Of a stretch of DNA of 14,065 nucleotides, positions 1 through 6,871 are shown in pieces. The notes under the pieces are model-generated. The model saw only the letters and a program-made list of their open reading frames with translations. It made no database searches and was not told the origin of the DNA. Numbering within the stretch: the first letter of the stretch is position 1; each line of letters begins with the position of its first letter. Origin of the DNA: Porticoccaceae bacterium UBA1989 (GTDB taxonomy: Bacteria > Pseudomonadota > Gammaproteobacteria > Pseudomonadales > Porticoccaceae); contig DDDD01000002.1 in the NCBI GenBank assembly GCA_002335945.1, forward strand, positions 1-14,065, written 5' to 3'. The translations under genes and the position numbers were made by a program.

Positions 1-64
1 CGTCGAGGCCCATTTTCCAGGCGCCGAAGCTTTCGCCGAGATCGCAATTTAATAGCAATGACAT
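1..64 (-). CDS. pxpA: 5-oxoprolinase subunit A (LamB/YcsF family), N-terminal fragment cut by the window edge
   Basis: Only the first 21 codons lie in the window. Reading leftwards from an ATG at 64-62 they give MSLLLNCDLGESFGAWKMGL followed by Asp. The NCDLGESFG stretch is the characteristic start of the LamB/YcsF family. PxpA works with PxpB and PxpC to cleave 5-oxoproline (pyroglutamate) to glutamate using ATP in the cytoplasm. A Shine-Dalgarno-like AAGGA lies just before the start, and the ATG is 9 nt after the stop of the DUF1445 gene, so the two are probably one transcript. The family call is firm for such a short piece because the motif is distinctive. Whether pxpB and pxpC follow cannot be seen. 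Confidence 0.85.
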   Translation of the reverse strand, partial: MSLLLNCDLGESFGAWKMGLD

Positions 65-73
65 GTTGTTTCC

Positions 74-871
74 TTAAGCCTCACCCTCCGCAAGATCAGT
101 ATTCTTCAAATCAGTCACCAACATACAGCCCGGACTGTGGGTAATGCAAAAGGGCAGTTTGGCGGCAGCTAATGCAACCTGAGGTGTCACACCGCAGGCC
201 CAAAATAATGGGTGTTCACCGTCTTTAATCGTTACAGGATCGCCGTAGTCAGGCTGGGCAATATCTGCAATGCCGATGTCTTGGGGATTGGCATAATGAA
301 TGGGTGCGCCATGCACCGAGGGAAAGCGCTCACATATGGCTGCGGCGCGCAGTGCTTCTTCGGGGGCGAAGGGACGCATGCTCACGACCATTTTTCCTGT
401 AAAGGGCCCGACTGGGGCGCAGTCTATATTGGTGGTATACATGGGTACATTGACGCCTTCGGTCACATTGCGCACGTCTAATCCGTCTGCGATTAATGCT
501 TCTTCAAAAGAGAAGGAGCAGCCGAGTAGAAATGCCACTAGGTCATCGCGCCACAGTTCGGAGATATCATTAATTTCTTGGGTGACTATGCCGTTTTCAA
601 ATACTTTGTAACTGGGGATGTCAGTGCGGATATCCAGATCGGCACCAAGCTTTGCAATATTGCTCGCGCCTGGTTCTGACATAGCAATAAGGGGGCAGGG
701 CTTGGGGTTGGCTTCGCAAAATTTTAAAAAGTCAGAGGCGGCATCGGCGGGCAAAATAACCAGATTGCACTGCACAAATCCCTGGCAAAAACCGGAGGTG
801 TTGCCACTGTGCTCGCCACTGCGAATTGCCTGACGCAGCTGCGCTGGGGATAGCTCGATATTTTTTGACAT
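74..871 (-). CDS. DUF1445 / UPF0317 putative hydro-lyase (YcsI-like)
   Basis: The protein has 265 residues, the usual size for DUF1445. Conserved stretches visible are GFVQCNLVILP (31-41), IRTDIPSYKVF (81-91), FLLGCSFSFEEALI (114-127), NVPMYTTNI (141-149), FWACGVTPQ (223-231) and ITHSPGCMLVTDL (243-255). No signal peptide or membrane segment is seen, so it is cytoplasmic. The start at 871 is chosen because a GGG-containing Shine-Dalgarno lies 7 nt upstream and the protein then begins like family members. An ATG 48 nt further upstream would add a poor, unconserved leader. The 'hydro-lyase' name is a database label without a proven substrate. The family lies beside ycsF (pxpA) in Bacillus, and a DUF1445 domain forms part of the vertebrate D-glutamate cyclase DGLUCY. 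Both facts, and pxpA directly downstream here, point to 5-oxoproline or D-glutamate metabolism by inference. Confidence 0.88.
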   Translation of the reverse strand: MSKNIELSPAQLRQAIRSGEHSGNTSGFCQGFVQCNLVILPADAASDFLKFCEANPKPCPLIAMSEPGASNIAKLGADLDIRTDIPSYKVFENGIVTQEINDISELWRDDLVAFLLGCSFSFEEALIADGLDVRNVTEGVNVPMYTTNIDCAPVGPFTGKMVVSMRPFAPEEALRAAAICERFPSVHGAPIHYANPQDIGIADIAQPDYGDPVTIKDGEHPLFWACGVTPQVALAAAKLPFCITHSPGCMLVTDLKNTDLAEGEA

Positions 872-890
872 CTGTGTACCCTTTATTTTG

Positions 891-928
891 CGTGCTAAAA
901 CGCACCTACTAAAATGCACTTACCAAAA
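891..928 (-). repeat. 14-bp phased direct repeats in the leader/promoter region of the DUF1445-pxpA unit
   Basis: On the minus strand two adjacent copies of TTTTRGTARGTGC (928-916 and 914-902, one base between) are followed in phase by a partial third, TTTTAGCACGC (900-890). The third copy can also pair with itself as TGCGT/ACGCA. The repeats end about 20 nt before the DUF1445 start codon. This could be an operator read by a regulator, or part of the 5' leader. No regulator gene is present in the window to match it. What is seen is the repetition; the regulatory role is inferred. Confidence 0.4.
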
Positions 929-1044
929 GGTGCTGAGGAGCGCCGACCTTCAATGCACAGAGTCTAGCAGAACATGGCGACTATCGGCACTAGACCTCTG
1001 GTGGTATGTTCTGGCGTTATAGCTTGCACTGGCAGGCGCGATGC

Positions 1045-1653
1045 CTATTTCCAATTCTTGGTCCAGGCGTTCAATACTCGCTCCGCATACCAGTACTGAC
1101 CATAGCTACCGTTATAGCGCGCCAGTGCATCGGCGAGACGGCCTTTTTCTCTGTCCAAATAATATTTAAGAATGGTGCAGCCATAGCGCAGGTTGGTTTG
1201 GGTATGAATAAGATTGTCGTCTGGCCGGCCAATTTCTTTTTTCCAAAAGGGCATTACCTGCATCATGCCCTGAGCACCGGCGGAAGAAACCGCATATTGA
1301 TTAAAATGACTTTCGACCTCTATTAGGGCCAGTACGATTTCTGGTTGTAGACCTGCTCGGGAGGCTTCTTTGTGAATCAGACGCAGGAGATCGAGGCGGG
1401 TCTTTTTATCTTTAATAAGAGTTGCAAGAGAGGGGTCTTTGGAGACCAACCAGACTTCGGCGTCGTAGGCATTATCAAAACTGTCTGCGGCGGCTGCGGC
1501 TTTTTTTAGCGCCGAGGCTAATGCTGGATCTGGGCTGTCAAAGCCAGAGGCTGTGCTTGCCAAACAGAAAAATAATAGGGCCGTGACGACAGTGCGTAGG
1601 CGGCCCAAATTAAGGGGCGAATTATTTAAAAACGTTTTCCGCAATAAAGTCAT
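1045..1653 (-). CDS. Small secreted lytic transglycosylase, SLT domain (family 1 type)
   Basis: The protein has 202 residues. It starts with a basic stretch and a hydrophobic segment at about 20-37, read as a signal peptide with likely cleavage near Ser-36/Gly-37. No lipobox is seen. The SLT goose-lysozyme-like domain covers about 88-198. It has the catalytic Glu-114 in LIEVESHFN, then GAQGMMQVMP (126-135) and ALARYNG (176-182). Such enzymes cut murein glycan strands in the periplasm with 1,6-anhydromuramic acid formation. The ATG at 1653 lies inside the end of proS (32-nt overlap) with only a weak GAG-type ribosome site, so translation is probably coupled to proS. A TTG at residue 16, just past the proS stop, is an alternative but has no visible ribosome site. 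Which mlt-type it corresponds to is not clear, so no symbol is given. Confidence 0.88.
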   Translation of the reverse strand: MTLLRKTFLNNSPLNLGRLRTVVTALLFFCLASTASGFDSPDPALASALKKAAAAADSFDNAYDAEVWLVSKDPSLATLIKDKKTRLDLLRLIHKEASRAGLQPEIVLALIEVESHFNQYAVSSAGAQGMMQVMPFWKKEIGRPDDNLIHTQTNLRYGCTILKYYLDREKGRLADALARYNGSYGQYWYAERVLNAWTKNWK

Positions 1654-3346
1654 TCAGCTCATCCATAGCTATATGTTGATTTTCCGGTGCACGGCGGTTG
1701 CGATACTCAACAGTGCCGCCTTCCAGGCCGCGATCACCAATAACGATGCGGTGGGGAATGCCGAGCAGTTCAGTATCTGCGAGCATGCCGCCAAGTCGCG
1801 CCTTGGCTTCGTCCATAAATAACACTTCGTAACCAGCGGCACTGAGTGTTGCATACAGCGCTTCACAGGTGTCTTTAACCGTATCAGACTTATGCATATT
1901 GATCGGCACCAGTGCGATTTGGAATGGGGCGATCGCGTCGGGCCAGATAATGCCATTGTCGTCATTGTTCTGTTCGATAGCGGCAGCCACAATGCGGCTG
2001 ACACCAATACCGTAACAGCCCATGCTCATAAACTGCTCTTTACCATTTTCATCGAGCACGGTGGCCTTCATGGCTTCACTGTACTTGGTGCCGAGCTGGA
2101 AGATATGACCGACTTCAATGCCTCGTTTAATTTCTAGCACACCTTTGCCGTCTGGGCTTACATCTCCCGCAACAACATTGCGAATATCAGCAACGGTGAA
2201 CTCGCCGCAGTCACGGGTCCAGTTAACACCGGTTAAATGGTAGCCATCGCGATTGGCACCACAGACAAAGTCGCTAAGCTGCGCGGCACTCTGGTCAACC
2301 ACCATAGGTAGATTTAGATTTACTGGTCCCAGTGAGCCTGGCGAGCAGTTTAATGTGGTTTTTATTTGCTCTTCGGTAGCGAAGGTAATTTCGCTGCTTA
2401 GCCCCAAGGCATGCTGAGCTTTGACTTCGTTGAGTTCGTGATCACCGCGTACCATTAGTCCGTAAAGCTGGGTGACGCCTTCTTCATTTTCTGCGCTAAC
2501 AATCAGTGCCTTAAGTGTCTGGGGTGCCTCTGTGCCGATAAAGGCGCAGAGCTCGCTAATAGTATGTACCCCTGGGGTGGCTAGTTCGGCCATCTCAGCA
2601 GTAGCAGTGGAGGCTTCGCCCTGTGGCGCCAGAGCGGCTGCCTTTTCAATGTTGGCGGCGTAATCACTCTCTGTGGAGAACACAATGGCGTCTTCACCGG
2701 AATCGGCCAATACATGAAATTCATGGGAATGGCTGCCTCCGATACTGCCTGAGTCGGCTATTACTGCGCGAAACACTAAACCGATACGTTCAAAGATACG
2801 GCTGTAGGCCTGATACATATTTTCGTAGGTGTCTTGCAGTGATTCGGCATTGCTATGAAAGGAATAGGCATCTTTCATGCAGAATTCTCTGGTGCGCATG
2901 ACACCAAAGCGTGGACGACGCTCATCGCGAAACTTGGTTTGAATTTGATAGAAGTTGGCGGGCAGCTGTTTATAGCTGTTAATTTCATTGCGAATAATAT
3001 CGGTGATCACTTCTTCGTGAGTCGGGCCGAGACAGAATTCGCGGTTATGGCGATCTTTAATGCGCAACAGCTCAGGACCCATTTTGTCCCAGCGGCCAGA
3101 CTCTTGCCAGAGATCGGCAGGCTGAACCACGGGCATCATTAATTCAAGAGCTCCGGCTCGGTCCATTTCTTGCCGCACTATGGCTTCCACCTTACGAAAT
3201 ACGCGCAGACCCATGGGTAACCAGGAATAAAGCCCCGAGGCTACTTTGCGGATCATGCCGGCACGGAGCATTAGCTGGTGGCTAATGACTTCTGCATCGG
3301 CGGGAGATTCTTTCTTGGTAGTAATGAAATATTGGCTGGCGCGCAT
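1622..3346 (-). CDS. proS: Prolyl-tRNA synthetase, bacterial type with editing insert
   Basis: The protein has 574 residues, close to the 572 of E. coli ProS. It is a class II enzyme that charges tRNA-Pro with proline using ATP in the cytoplasm. LGPTHEE (106-112) and the motif 2 block FRDERRPRFGVMRTREF (139-155) are intact. The insertion (INS) editing domain that clears mischarged Ala-tRNA lies at about 224-407. The block after it, GIEVGHIFQLGTKYS (409-423), precedes motif 3, GCYGIGVSRIVAAAIEQ (443-459). The anticodon-binding domain follows from about 475 to the end. The start ATG at 3346 gives the expected MRASQYF N-terminus; the ribosome site is weak (AAAAGAAAC). It is divergent from the HIT gene across a 107-nt gap, in which no convincing promoter could be fixed. 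The lytic transglycosylase gene overlaps its 3' end. Confidence 0.98.
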   Translation of the reverse strand: MRASQYFITTKKESPADAEVISHQLMLRAGMIRKVASGLYSWLPMGLRVFRKVEAIVRQEMDRAGALELMMPVVQPADLWQESGRWDKMGPELLRIKDRHNREFCLGPTHEEVITDIIRNEINSYKQLPANFYQIQTKFRDERRPRFGVMRTREFCMKDAYSFHSNAESLQDTYENMYQAYSRIFERIGLVFRAVIADSGSIGGSHSHEFHVLADSGEDAIVFSTESDYAANIEKAAALAPQGEASTATAEMAELATPGVHTISELCAFIGTEAPQTLKALIVSAENEEGVTQLYGLMVRGDHELNEVKAQHALGLSSEITFATEEQIKTTLNCSPGSLGPVNLNLPMVVDQSAAQLSDFVCGANRDGYHLTGVNWTRDCGEFTVADIRNVVAGDVSPDGKGVLEIKRGIEVGHIFQLGTKYSEAMKATVLDENGKEQFMSMGCYGIGVSRIVAAAIEQNNDDNGIIWPDAIAPFQIALVPINMHKSDTVKDTCEALYATLSAAGYEVLFMDEAKARLGGMLADTELLGIPHRIVIGDRGLEGGTVEYRNRRAPENQHIAMDELNDFIAENVFK

Positions 3347-3453
3347 GGTTTCTTTTACACTATTTGTTGGTGGGTATAGGGTTGGCGATTAAGCGGCCAT
3401 TTTACGGTGCCTAGGGGTTGCGGTACAGAGTAAAGATAAAATAGAGAGAGCGG

Positions 3454-3870
3454 ATGTTCCAATTACATGAGAAATTAATGGCCGATACCCTTTTGCTGGG
3501 TGAATTTTCACTGAGCCTAGTGCTGTTGAATAGAGATGCCAATTATCCCTGGGTGATTCTGGTGCCAAAACGCGCCGATATTACCGAGATCTATCAGCTT
3601 CAGGATGCCGATCGTCAGCAGTTACTGCATGAGTCCTGTGTCTTAGCAGAAGCCATGCAGGCAGTGTTTAAGCCAGATAAACTCAATATCGCCACGATTG
3701 GCAATATTGTGCCTCAGTTGCATATGCATCATGTGGCTAGAACAACGGATGATGCGGCTTGGCCCGGGCCAGTCTGGGGTGCGGCGCCTGCTATGGGTTA
3801 TAGCAATAAGAAACTTTTATCAGTTCAGGCTAGCCTGCAAGCGCAGTTAGCTGGCGAGCTAATAAAATAA
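3454..3870 (+). CDS. HIT (histidine triad) domain protein
   Basis: The protein has 138 residues and covers a single HIT fold. The nucleotide-binding signature is QLHMHHVAR at 88-96. The first position of the HxHxH triad is Gln-88, while His-90 (the position of the usual nucleophile) and His-92 are kept. From memory, this Gln form with a preceding NIVP and a following WPGPVWG (here 103-109) is typical of one proteobacterial HIT branch rather than damage. HIT proteins are nucleotide hydrolases or transferases acting on phosphoramidates or dinucleoside polyphosphates; the substrate here is unknown. A purine-rich GAGAG lies 5-7 nt before the ATG. The gene stands alone on the plus strand, divergent from proS and ending in a shared terminator. 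Confidence 0.9.
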   Translation: MFQLHEKLMADTLLLGEFSLSLVLLNRDANYPWVILVPKRADITEIYQLQDADRQQLLHESCVLAEAMQAVFKPDKLNIATIGNIVPQLHMHHVARTTDDAAWPGPVWGAAPAMGYSNKKLLSVQASLQAQLAGELIK

Positions 3871-3897
3871 AAAACCCTGCAAAGCAGGGGCTTTTAT
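3866..3897. terminator. Bidirectional intrinsic terminator between convergent genes
   Basis: CCCTGC (3875-3880), an AAA loop and GCAGGG (3884-3889) form a perfect 6-bp GC-rich hairpin. An A-run on the left (3869-3874) and a CTTTTA tail on the right give U-tracts to transcripts from either side. It lies 5 nt past the HIT stop and about 30 nt past the stop of the convergent HU-like gene, so it probably serves both. Confidence 0.85.
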
Positions 3898-3920
3898 AGC
3901 TTCCAATACCGGCTGGATAC

Positions 3921-4433
3921 TTAGTTAGCCATATCCTTTAGACCTTTAAGTGCAAACACCTTTACCCCAGTGGTTGCAGGCTGTGCTTTAAATACAGTCT
4001 CTTTACCGGTAAATGGATTAATGCCTTTACGGGCTTTTTTGGCTGGTTTTTTGACTGTGGTTATTTTAATCAGGCCCGCCAGTACAAACTCGCCGACGGC
4101 GCGTTTTTTGACATGCCGGCGCACCAGAATACATAACTCGTCCAGAACAATGCCAATCTGCTTGCGATTGAGACCAGAGTTAACCGCTAGCTCATTAACT
4201 ATATCCGTCTTGCTGTAACGCTCGGATACCGCAGTAATTTTGCGGGCTGGCTCGGCAGTCTTCTTACTGACAGCTTTTTTAGCGGGAGATTTTTTTGCTA
4301 TAGGGTTTTTCGGGGCAGCTTTCTTAGCTGCTACTTTCTTTTTTGCGGGTGCTTTTTTTACTACCGGTTTCTTGGCAACAACTTTCTTCTTCGCTGGTGC
4401 CTTTTTCTTTGCAGTACCTTTTTTTACGGCCAT
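3921..4433 (-). CDS. Lysine-rich histone H1-like / HU-like hybrid DNA-binding protein
   Basis: The protein has 170 residues. Residues 2-60 are almost only Lys, Ala, Pro and Val in loose PAKK/VAKK repeats, like bacterial H1-type or AlgP-type tails. Residues 72-170 resemble a DNABII (HU/IHF) domain. They begin SKTDIVNELAVNSGLNRKQ, and the DNA-binding arm region carries RKGINPFTGKETVFKA (135-150) with the NPxTG proline that HU proteins use to kink DNA. The likely role is DNA binding and nucleoid compaction. The start at 4433 is preferred because AAGGA lies 7 nt upstream; an in-frame ATG five codons earlier has no ribosome site. It is a single-gene unit with its own long leader, divergent from fmdB. 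What is seen is the composition and HU-like motif; the chromatin role is inferred. Confidence 0.85.
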   Translation of the reverse strand: MAVKKGTAKKKAPAKKKVVAKKPVVKKAPAKKKVAAKKAAPKNPIAKKSPAKKAVSKKTAEPARKITAVSERYSKTDIVNELAVNSGLNRKQIGIVLDELCILVRRHVKKRAVGEFVLAGLIKITTVKKPAKKARKGINPFTGKETVFKAQPATTGVKVFALKGLKDMAN

Positions 4434-4474
4434 TTTATAATCCTTCATGATATGGGTTATCCAGTTAAAACCAA

Positions 4475-4505
4475 CCCTGATGGAATGCGGGTACTGTCAT
4501 CAGGG
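4475..4505 (-). promoter_or_regulatory. Inverted repeat in the leader of the H1/HU-like gene
   Basis: CCCTGATG (4475-4482) and CATCAGGG (4498-4505) form a perfect 8-bp stem around a 15-nt loop. It lies about 40 nt upstream of the start codon and just downstream of the candidate -10 box at 4522-4517, so it would sit near the 5' end of the mRNA. It could stabilise the message or be a protein-binding site. No U-tract follows on either strand, so a terminator is unlikely. Confidence 0.5.
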
Positions 4506-4516
4506 CCTCGACATTA

Positions 4517-4544
4517 TTTATAGCCGCTGATTTGCGGTTGTGCC
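4517..4544 (-). promoter_or_regulatory. Candidate promoter for the H1/HU-like gene
   Basis: On the minus strand a TATAAA -10-like hexamer occupies 4522-4517. About 16 bp upstream lies GGCACA (4544-4539), which shares only its last three bases with the -35 consensus. A start point near 4510 would give a leader of roughly 75-80 nt containing the hairpin at 4475-4505. A second TATAAAT further upstream (around 4592-4586) is an alternative. Confidence 0.3.
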
Positions 4545-4607
4545 ATGAATAAGCGCTTTTTTTAGCACTTTTTTAACCTAACCCTATTTATACTGGTTTA
4601 TTTAGCA

Positions 4608-4636
4608 TTCGCCTGCCGCATAGGCTGATGTATAAT
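4608..4636 (+). promoter_or_regulatory. Sigma-70 promoter for fmdB-aspS
   Basis: A perfect TATAAT lies at 4631-4636, followed by a GC-rich discriminator (GCTGCGC). The -35 position, 17 bp upstream (TTCGCC at 4608-4613), is poor, so the strong -10 carries most of the call. A start near 4643 gives a leader of roughly 58 nt before fmdB. Confidence 0.6.
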
Positions 4637-4700
4637 GCTGCGCTTTTTAGCCCCAAGCCTATTTCCAAGCACCTGACACTAAGCATAAGGTTTAGACAAT

Positions 4701-4967
4701 ATGCCAATTTATGAATATCGCTGTAAGGCCTGTGGCCACGAGTTAGAGAAGCTGCAAAAAATGAGTGACGATGCGCTGACGGACTGTCCTCAATGCGATA
4801 AGCCAGAGCTCAACAAGCTAATATCGGCTGCGGGATTTAGACTTAGTGGCGGTGGCTGGTACGAGACTGACTTTAAAAGCGGTAAAAAGAAGAATCTCAG
4901 CGAAGGAACGAGCGGTGACAGCAGCGCTGGTGCTAGTAAGGCGGCTCCAGCGGCGACTACCAAATAA
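4701..4967 (+). CDS. FmdB-family zinc-ribbon protein
   Basis: The protein has 88 residues. The N-terminal MPIYEYRC begins a zinc ribbon with cysteines at 8, 11, 29 and 32 (CKAC and CPQC), expected to bind one zinc ion. The FmdB core ends at about 55 (GFRLSGGGWYETDF). A low-complexity Ser/Gly/Ala/Lys tail follows from about 60. The family was named from formamidase-linked regulators, but its molecular role is unproven in most bacteria. In many proteobacteria it sits directly ahead of aspS, as here (51-nt gap), so it is probably co-transcribed with aspS from the promoter at 4608-4636. AAGG lies 10 nt before the ATG. The family call is firm; the function is open. Confidence 0.9.
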   Translation: MPIYEYRCKACGHELEKLQKMSDDALTDCPQCDKPELNKLISAAGFRLSGGGWYETDFKSGKKKNLSEGTSGDSSAGASKAAPAATTK

Positions 4968-5018
4968 AATGACGCACCATTGGGTGCACTAAAACTCTAG
5001 AGCAGGAATAAACGACTG

Positions 5019-6788
5019 ATGTATCGAACTACCTATTGCGGACTGGTTAGAAGCGCCAATATTGATGAACAGATTACCCTCTGTGGTTGGGTTGATCGTC
5101 GTCGTGACCATGGCGGTGTGATTTTTCTCGATCTGCGTGATCGTGAAGGTATTGTGCAGGTGGTCTTTGATTCCGATGCTGGAGAGTTTTTTGAGCAGGC
5201 CGACAGGGTGCGCTCCGAATATGTATTAAAAGTAACGGGTAGAGTTAGGGCGCGCAGTGAAGCCACTGTAAACCCAAATATGGCTACCGGCGAGATCGAA
5301 GTCTATGGCATTGAGCTTGAAATACTTAACTCAGCTAATACGCCGCCATTCCAGTTGGATGATCACATTACAGTGGGGGAAGATGTTCGCCTCAAGTATC
5401 GCTATATGGATCTGCGTCGTACCGAGATGCAGAACAGCCTGCGTTTTCGCTCGAAAATTACCTCAAGTATCCGCAACTATCTGGTTGAGGATGGCTTTCT
5501 AGATATTGAAACGCCGATTATGACTCGTGCTACCCCAGAAGGTGCGCGAGACTATTTGATTCCATCGCGCACCCATGCCGGGCAGTTCTTTGCTATGCCT
5601 CAATCACCACAGCTGTTTAAACAGATGTTGATGGTGGCGGGTTTTGACCGTTACTACCAGATCGCCAAATGTTTCCGCGATGAAGATCTGCGTGCCGACC
5701 GTCAGCCAGAATTCACCCAGATTGATATAGAAGCCTCTTTTGTTGATGAAGAGGACATTATGTCCACCACCGAAACCATGATTCGCGGTATTTTCGCGGA
5801 GCATATGGATGTTAAGTTCGACGCCTTCCCGCGCATGACTTACGCCGATGCCATGGACAAATATGGTTCGGACAAACCAGATTTACGCATTCCCCTAGAG
5901 CTGGTTGAGATTAAAGACCTGCTTAAGGACATCGAATTTAAAGTGTTTGCCGGCCCAGCCAATGATCCAGCCTGTCGTGTTGCTGCTCTTAAAGTACCAG
6001 GCGGCGCTGAGATATCACGCAAGCAAATAGACGACTACACCAAGTTCGTTAGCATCTATGGTGCCAAGGGTCTGGCCTGGATTAAGGTCAACGCCATTGA
6101 AACAGGCATAGAAGGACTGCAGTCACCGATTATTAAGTTCCTGGGTGATGAAGTCACCCTGAATATCATGGAGCGACTGGATGCCAAAAATGGCGACATC
6201 GTCTTCTTTGGTGCCGACAAGTCTCAGGTAGTATCTGAAGCTCTTGGCGCACTGCGCTGTAAAGTCGGCGCTGATCTCGACATGTATACCAGCACCTGGG
6301 CGCCACTTTGGGTTATCGACTTCCCTATGTTCGAAACCACTTCTGATGGCGGATTAACCCCATTGCACCATCCCTTTACCGCACCTTCTTGCTCGATTGA
6401 AGAGTTGCAGGCCAATCCGGCCACAGCTCTTTCACGCGCTTACGATATGGTACTTAACGGCACTGAGTTGGGTGGCGGTTCTATCCGTATCCACGATCAG
6501 GTGATGCAGGCAACGGTATTTGAGGTGTTAAAGATATCTGCCGAGGAACAGCGCGAGAAGTTTGGCTTTTTGTTAGATGCCCTGCAGTATGGCGCGCCAC
6601 CCCATGGTGGATTGGCCTTTGGTCTAGATCGCCTGATTATGTTGATGGTCGGTGCAGACAGTATTCGTGACGTCATTGCGTTCCCGAAAACTCAGTCTGC
6701 TGCTTGCCTGCTAACCGATGCGCCCTCTGTGGTAGATGCTACCCAGCTAAGGGATCTTAATATCCGCGTGCGTAGCAAAGAAGATTAA
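5019..6788 (+). CDS. aspS: Aspartyl-tRNA synthetase, bacterial type
   Basis: The protein has 589 residues, the size of E. coli AspRS (590). The OB-fold anticodon-binding domain fills about 1-105. Class II catalytic blocks follow: TPEGARDYLIPSR (172-184), QSPQLFKQ (195-202), motif 2 FRDED (219-223) with RADRQPEFTQ (225-234), and motif 3 GLAFGLDR (531-538). The bacterial GAD insert lies at about 290-420. It charges tRNA-Asp with aspartate in the cytoplasm. Residue 31 is His (RRRDHGG), where discriminating enzymes such as that of E. coli have Leu. This is a mark linked with non-discriminating AspRS that also makes Asp-tRNA-Asn. AGGA lies 11 nt before the ATG. No terminator separates it from the next gene. 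Confidence 0.98.
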   Translation: MYRTTYCGLVRSANIDEQITLCGWVDRRRDHGGVIFLDLRDREGIVQVVFDSDAGEFFEQADRVRSEYVLKVTGRVRARSEATVNPNMATGEIEVYGIELEILNSANTPPFQLDDHITVGEDVRLKYRYMDLRRTEMQNSLRFRSKITSSIRNYLVEDGFLDIETPIMTRATPEGARDYLIPSRTHAGQFFAMPQSPQLFKQMLMVAGFDRYYQIAKCFRDEDLRADRQPEFTQIDIEASFVDEEDIMSTTETMIRGIFAEHMDVKFDAFPRMTYADAMDKYGSDKPDLRIPLELVEIKDLLKDIEFKVFAGPANDPACRVAALKVPGGAEISRKQIDDYTKFVSIYGAKGLAWIKVNAIETGIEGLQSPIIKFLGDEVTLNIMERLDAKNGDIVFFGADKSQVVSEALGALRCKVGADLDMYTSTWAPLWVIDFPMFETTSDGGLTPLHHPFTAPSCSIEELQANPATALSRAYDMVLNGTELGGGSIRIHDQVMQATVFEVLKISAEEQREKFGFLLDALQYGAPPHGGLAFGLDRLIMLMVGADSIRDVIAFPKTQSAACLLTDAPSVVDATQLRDLNIRVRSKED

Positions 6789-6794
6789 AAAGAA

Positions 6795-6810
6795 TTAGTA
6801 ACTTAGTAAC
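6795..6810. repeat. Tandem TTAGTAAC x2 just after aspS
   Basis: Two abutting copies of TTAGTAAC, followed by a diverged TTTGTAAG, start 7 nt after the aspS stop and end just before the candidate promoter for the next gene. AACTTA (6800-6805) and TAAGTT (6814-6819) can also pair as a weak AT-only hairpin. The function is unknown and it may be chance. Confidence 0.35.
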
Positions 6811-6811
6811 T

Positions 6812-6840
6812 TTGTAAGTTGTTAAAAAGAGCACCATAAA
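6812..6840 (+). promoter_or_regulatory. Candidate promoter for the acidic repeat protein gene
   Basis: TTGTAA (6812-6817) and CATAAA (6835-6840) are spaced by 17 bp and each match four of six consensus bases. A start near 6847 would give a leader of about 25 nt with the strong ribosome site AAGAGGA. Read-through from aspS is equally possible because no terminator intervenes. Confidence 0.35.
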
Positions 6841-6871
6841 CTCAAACGAGTAATCACAAGAGGAAATACCG

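Noticed and set aside
925..950. Possible minus-strand terminator (AAGGT ... ACCTT stem followed by TTTT) after the lytic transglycosylase gene
   Set aside because: The stem is only 5 bp plus 3 bp with a four-base bulge, and it overlaps the 14-bp repeats upstream of DUF1445. Too weak to call.
3418..3442. TTGCGG and TAAAAT as a promoter for the HIT gene
   Set aside because: The spacing is only 13 bp, and the -10 would leave almost no leader before the ATG at 3454.
3715..3741. Gln in place of the first His of the HIT triad as a loss-of-function sign
   Set aside because: The central nucleophile-position His and the next His are kept, and the Gln form appears normal for this HIT branch.
4240..4430. 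CRISPR-like or satellite repeats in the AAG/CTT-rich stretch
   Set aside because: These are the Lys/Ala codons of the H1-like tail; the units are irregular and in frame.
4974..4987. GCACC/GGTGC hairpin between fmdB and aspS
   Set aside because: A 5-bp stem with no T-tract and within a likely operon. Not a terminator.
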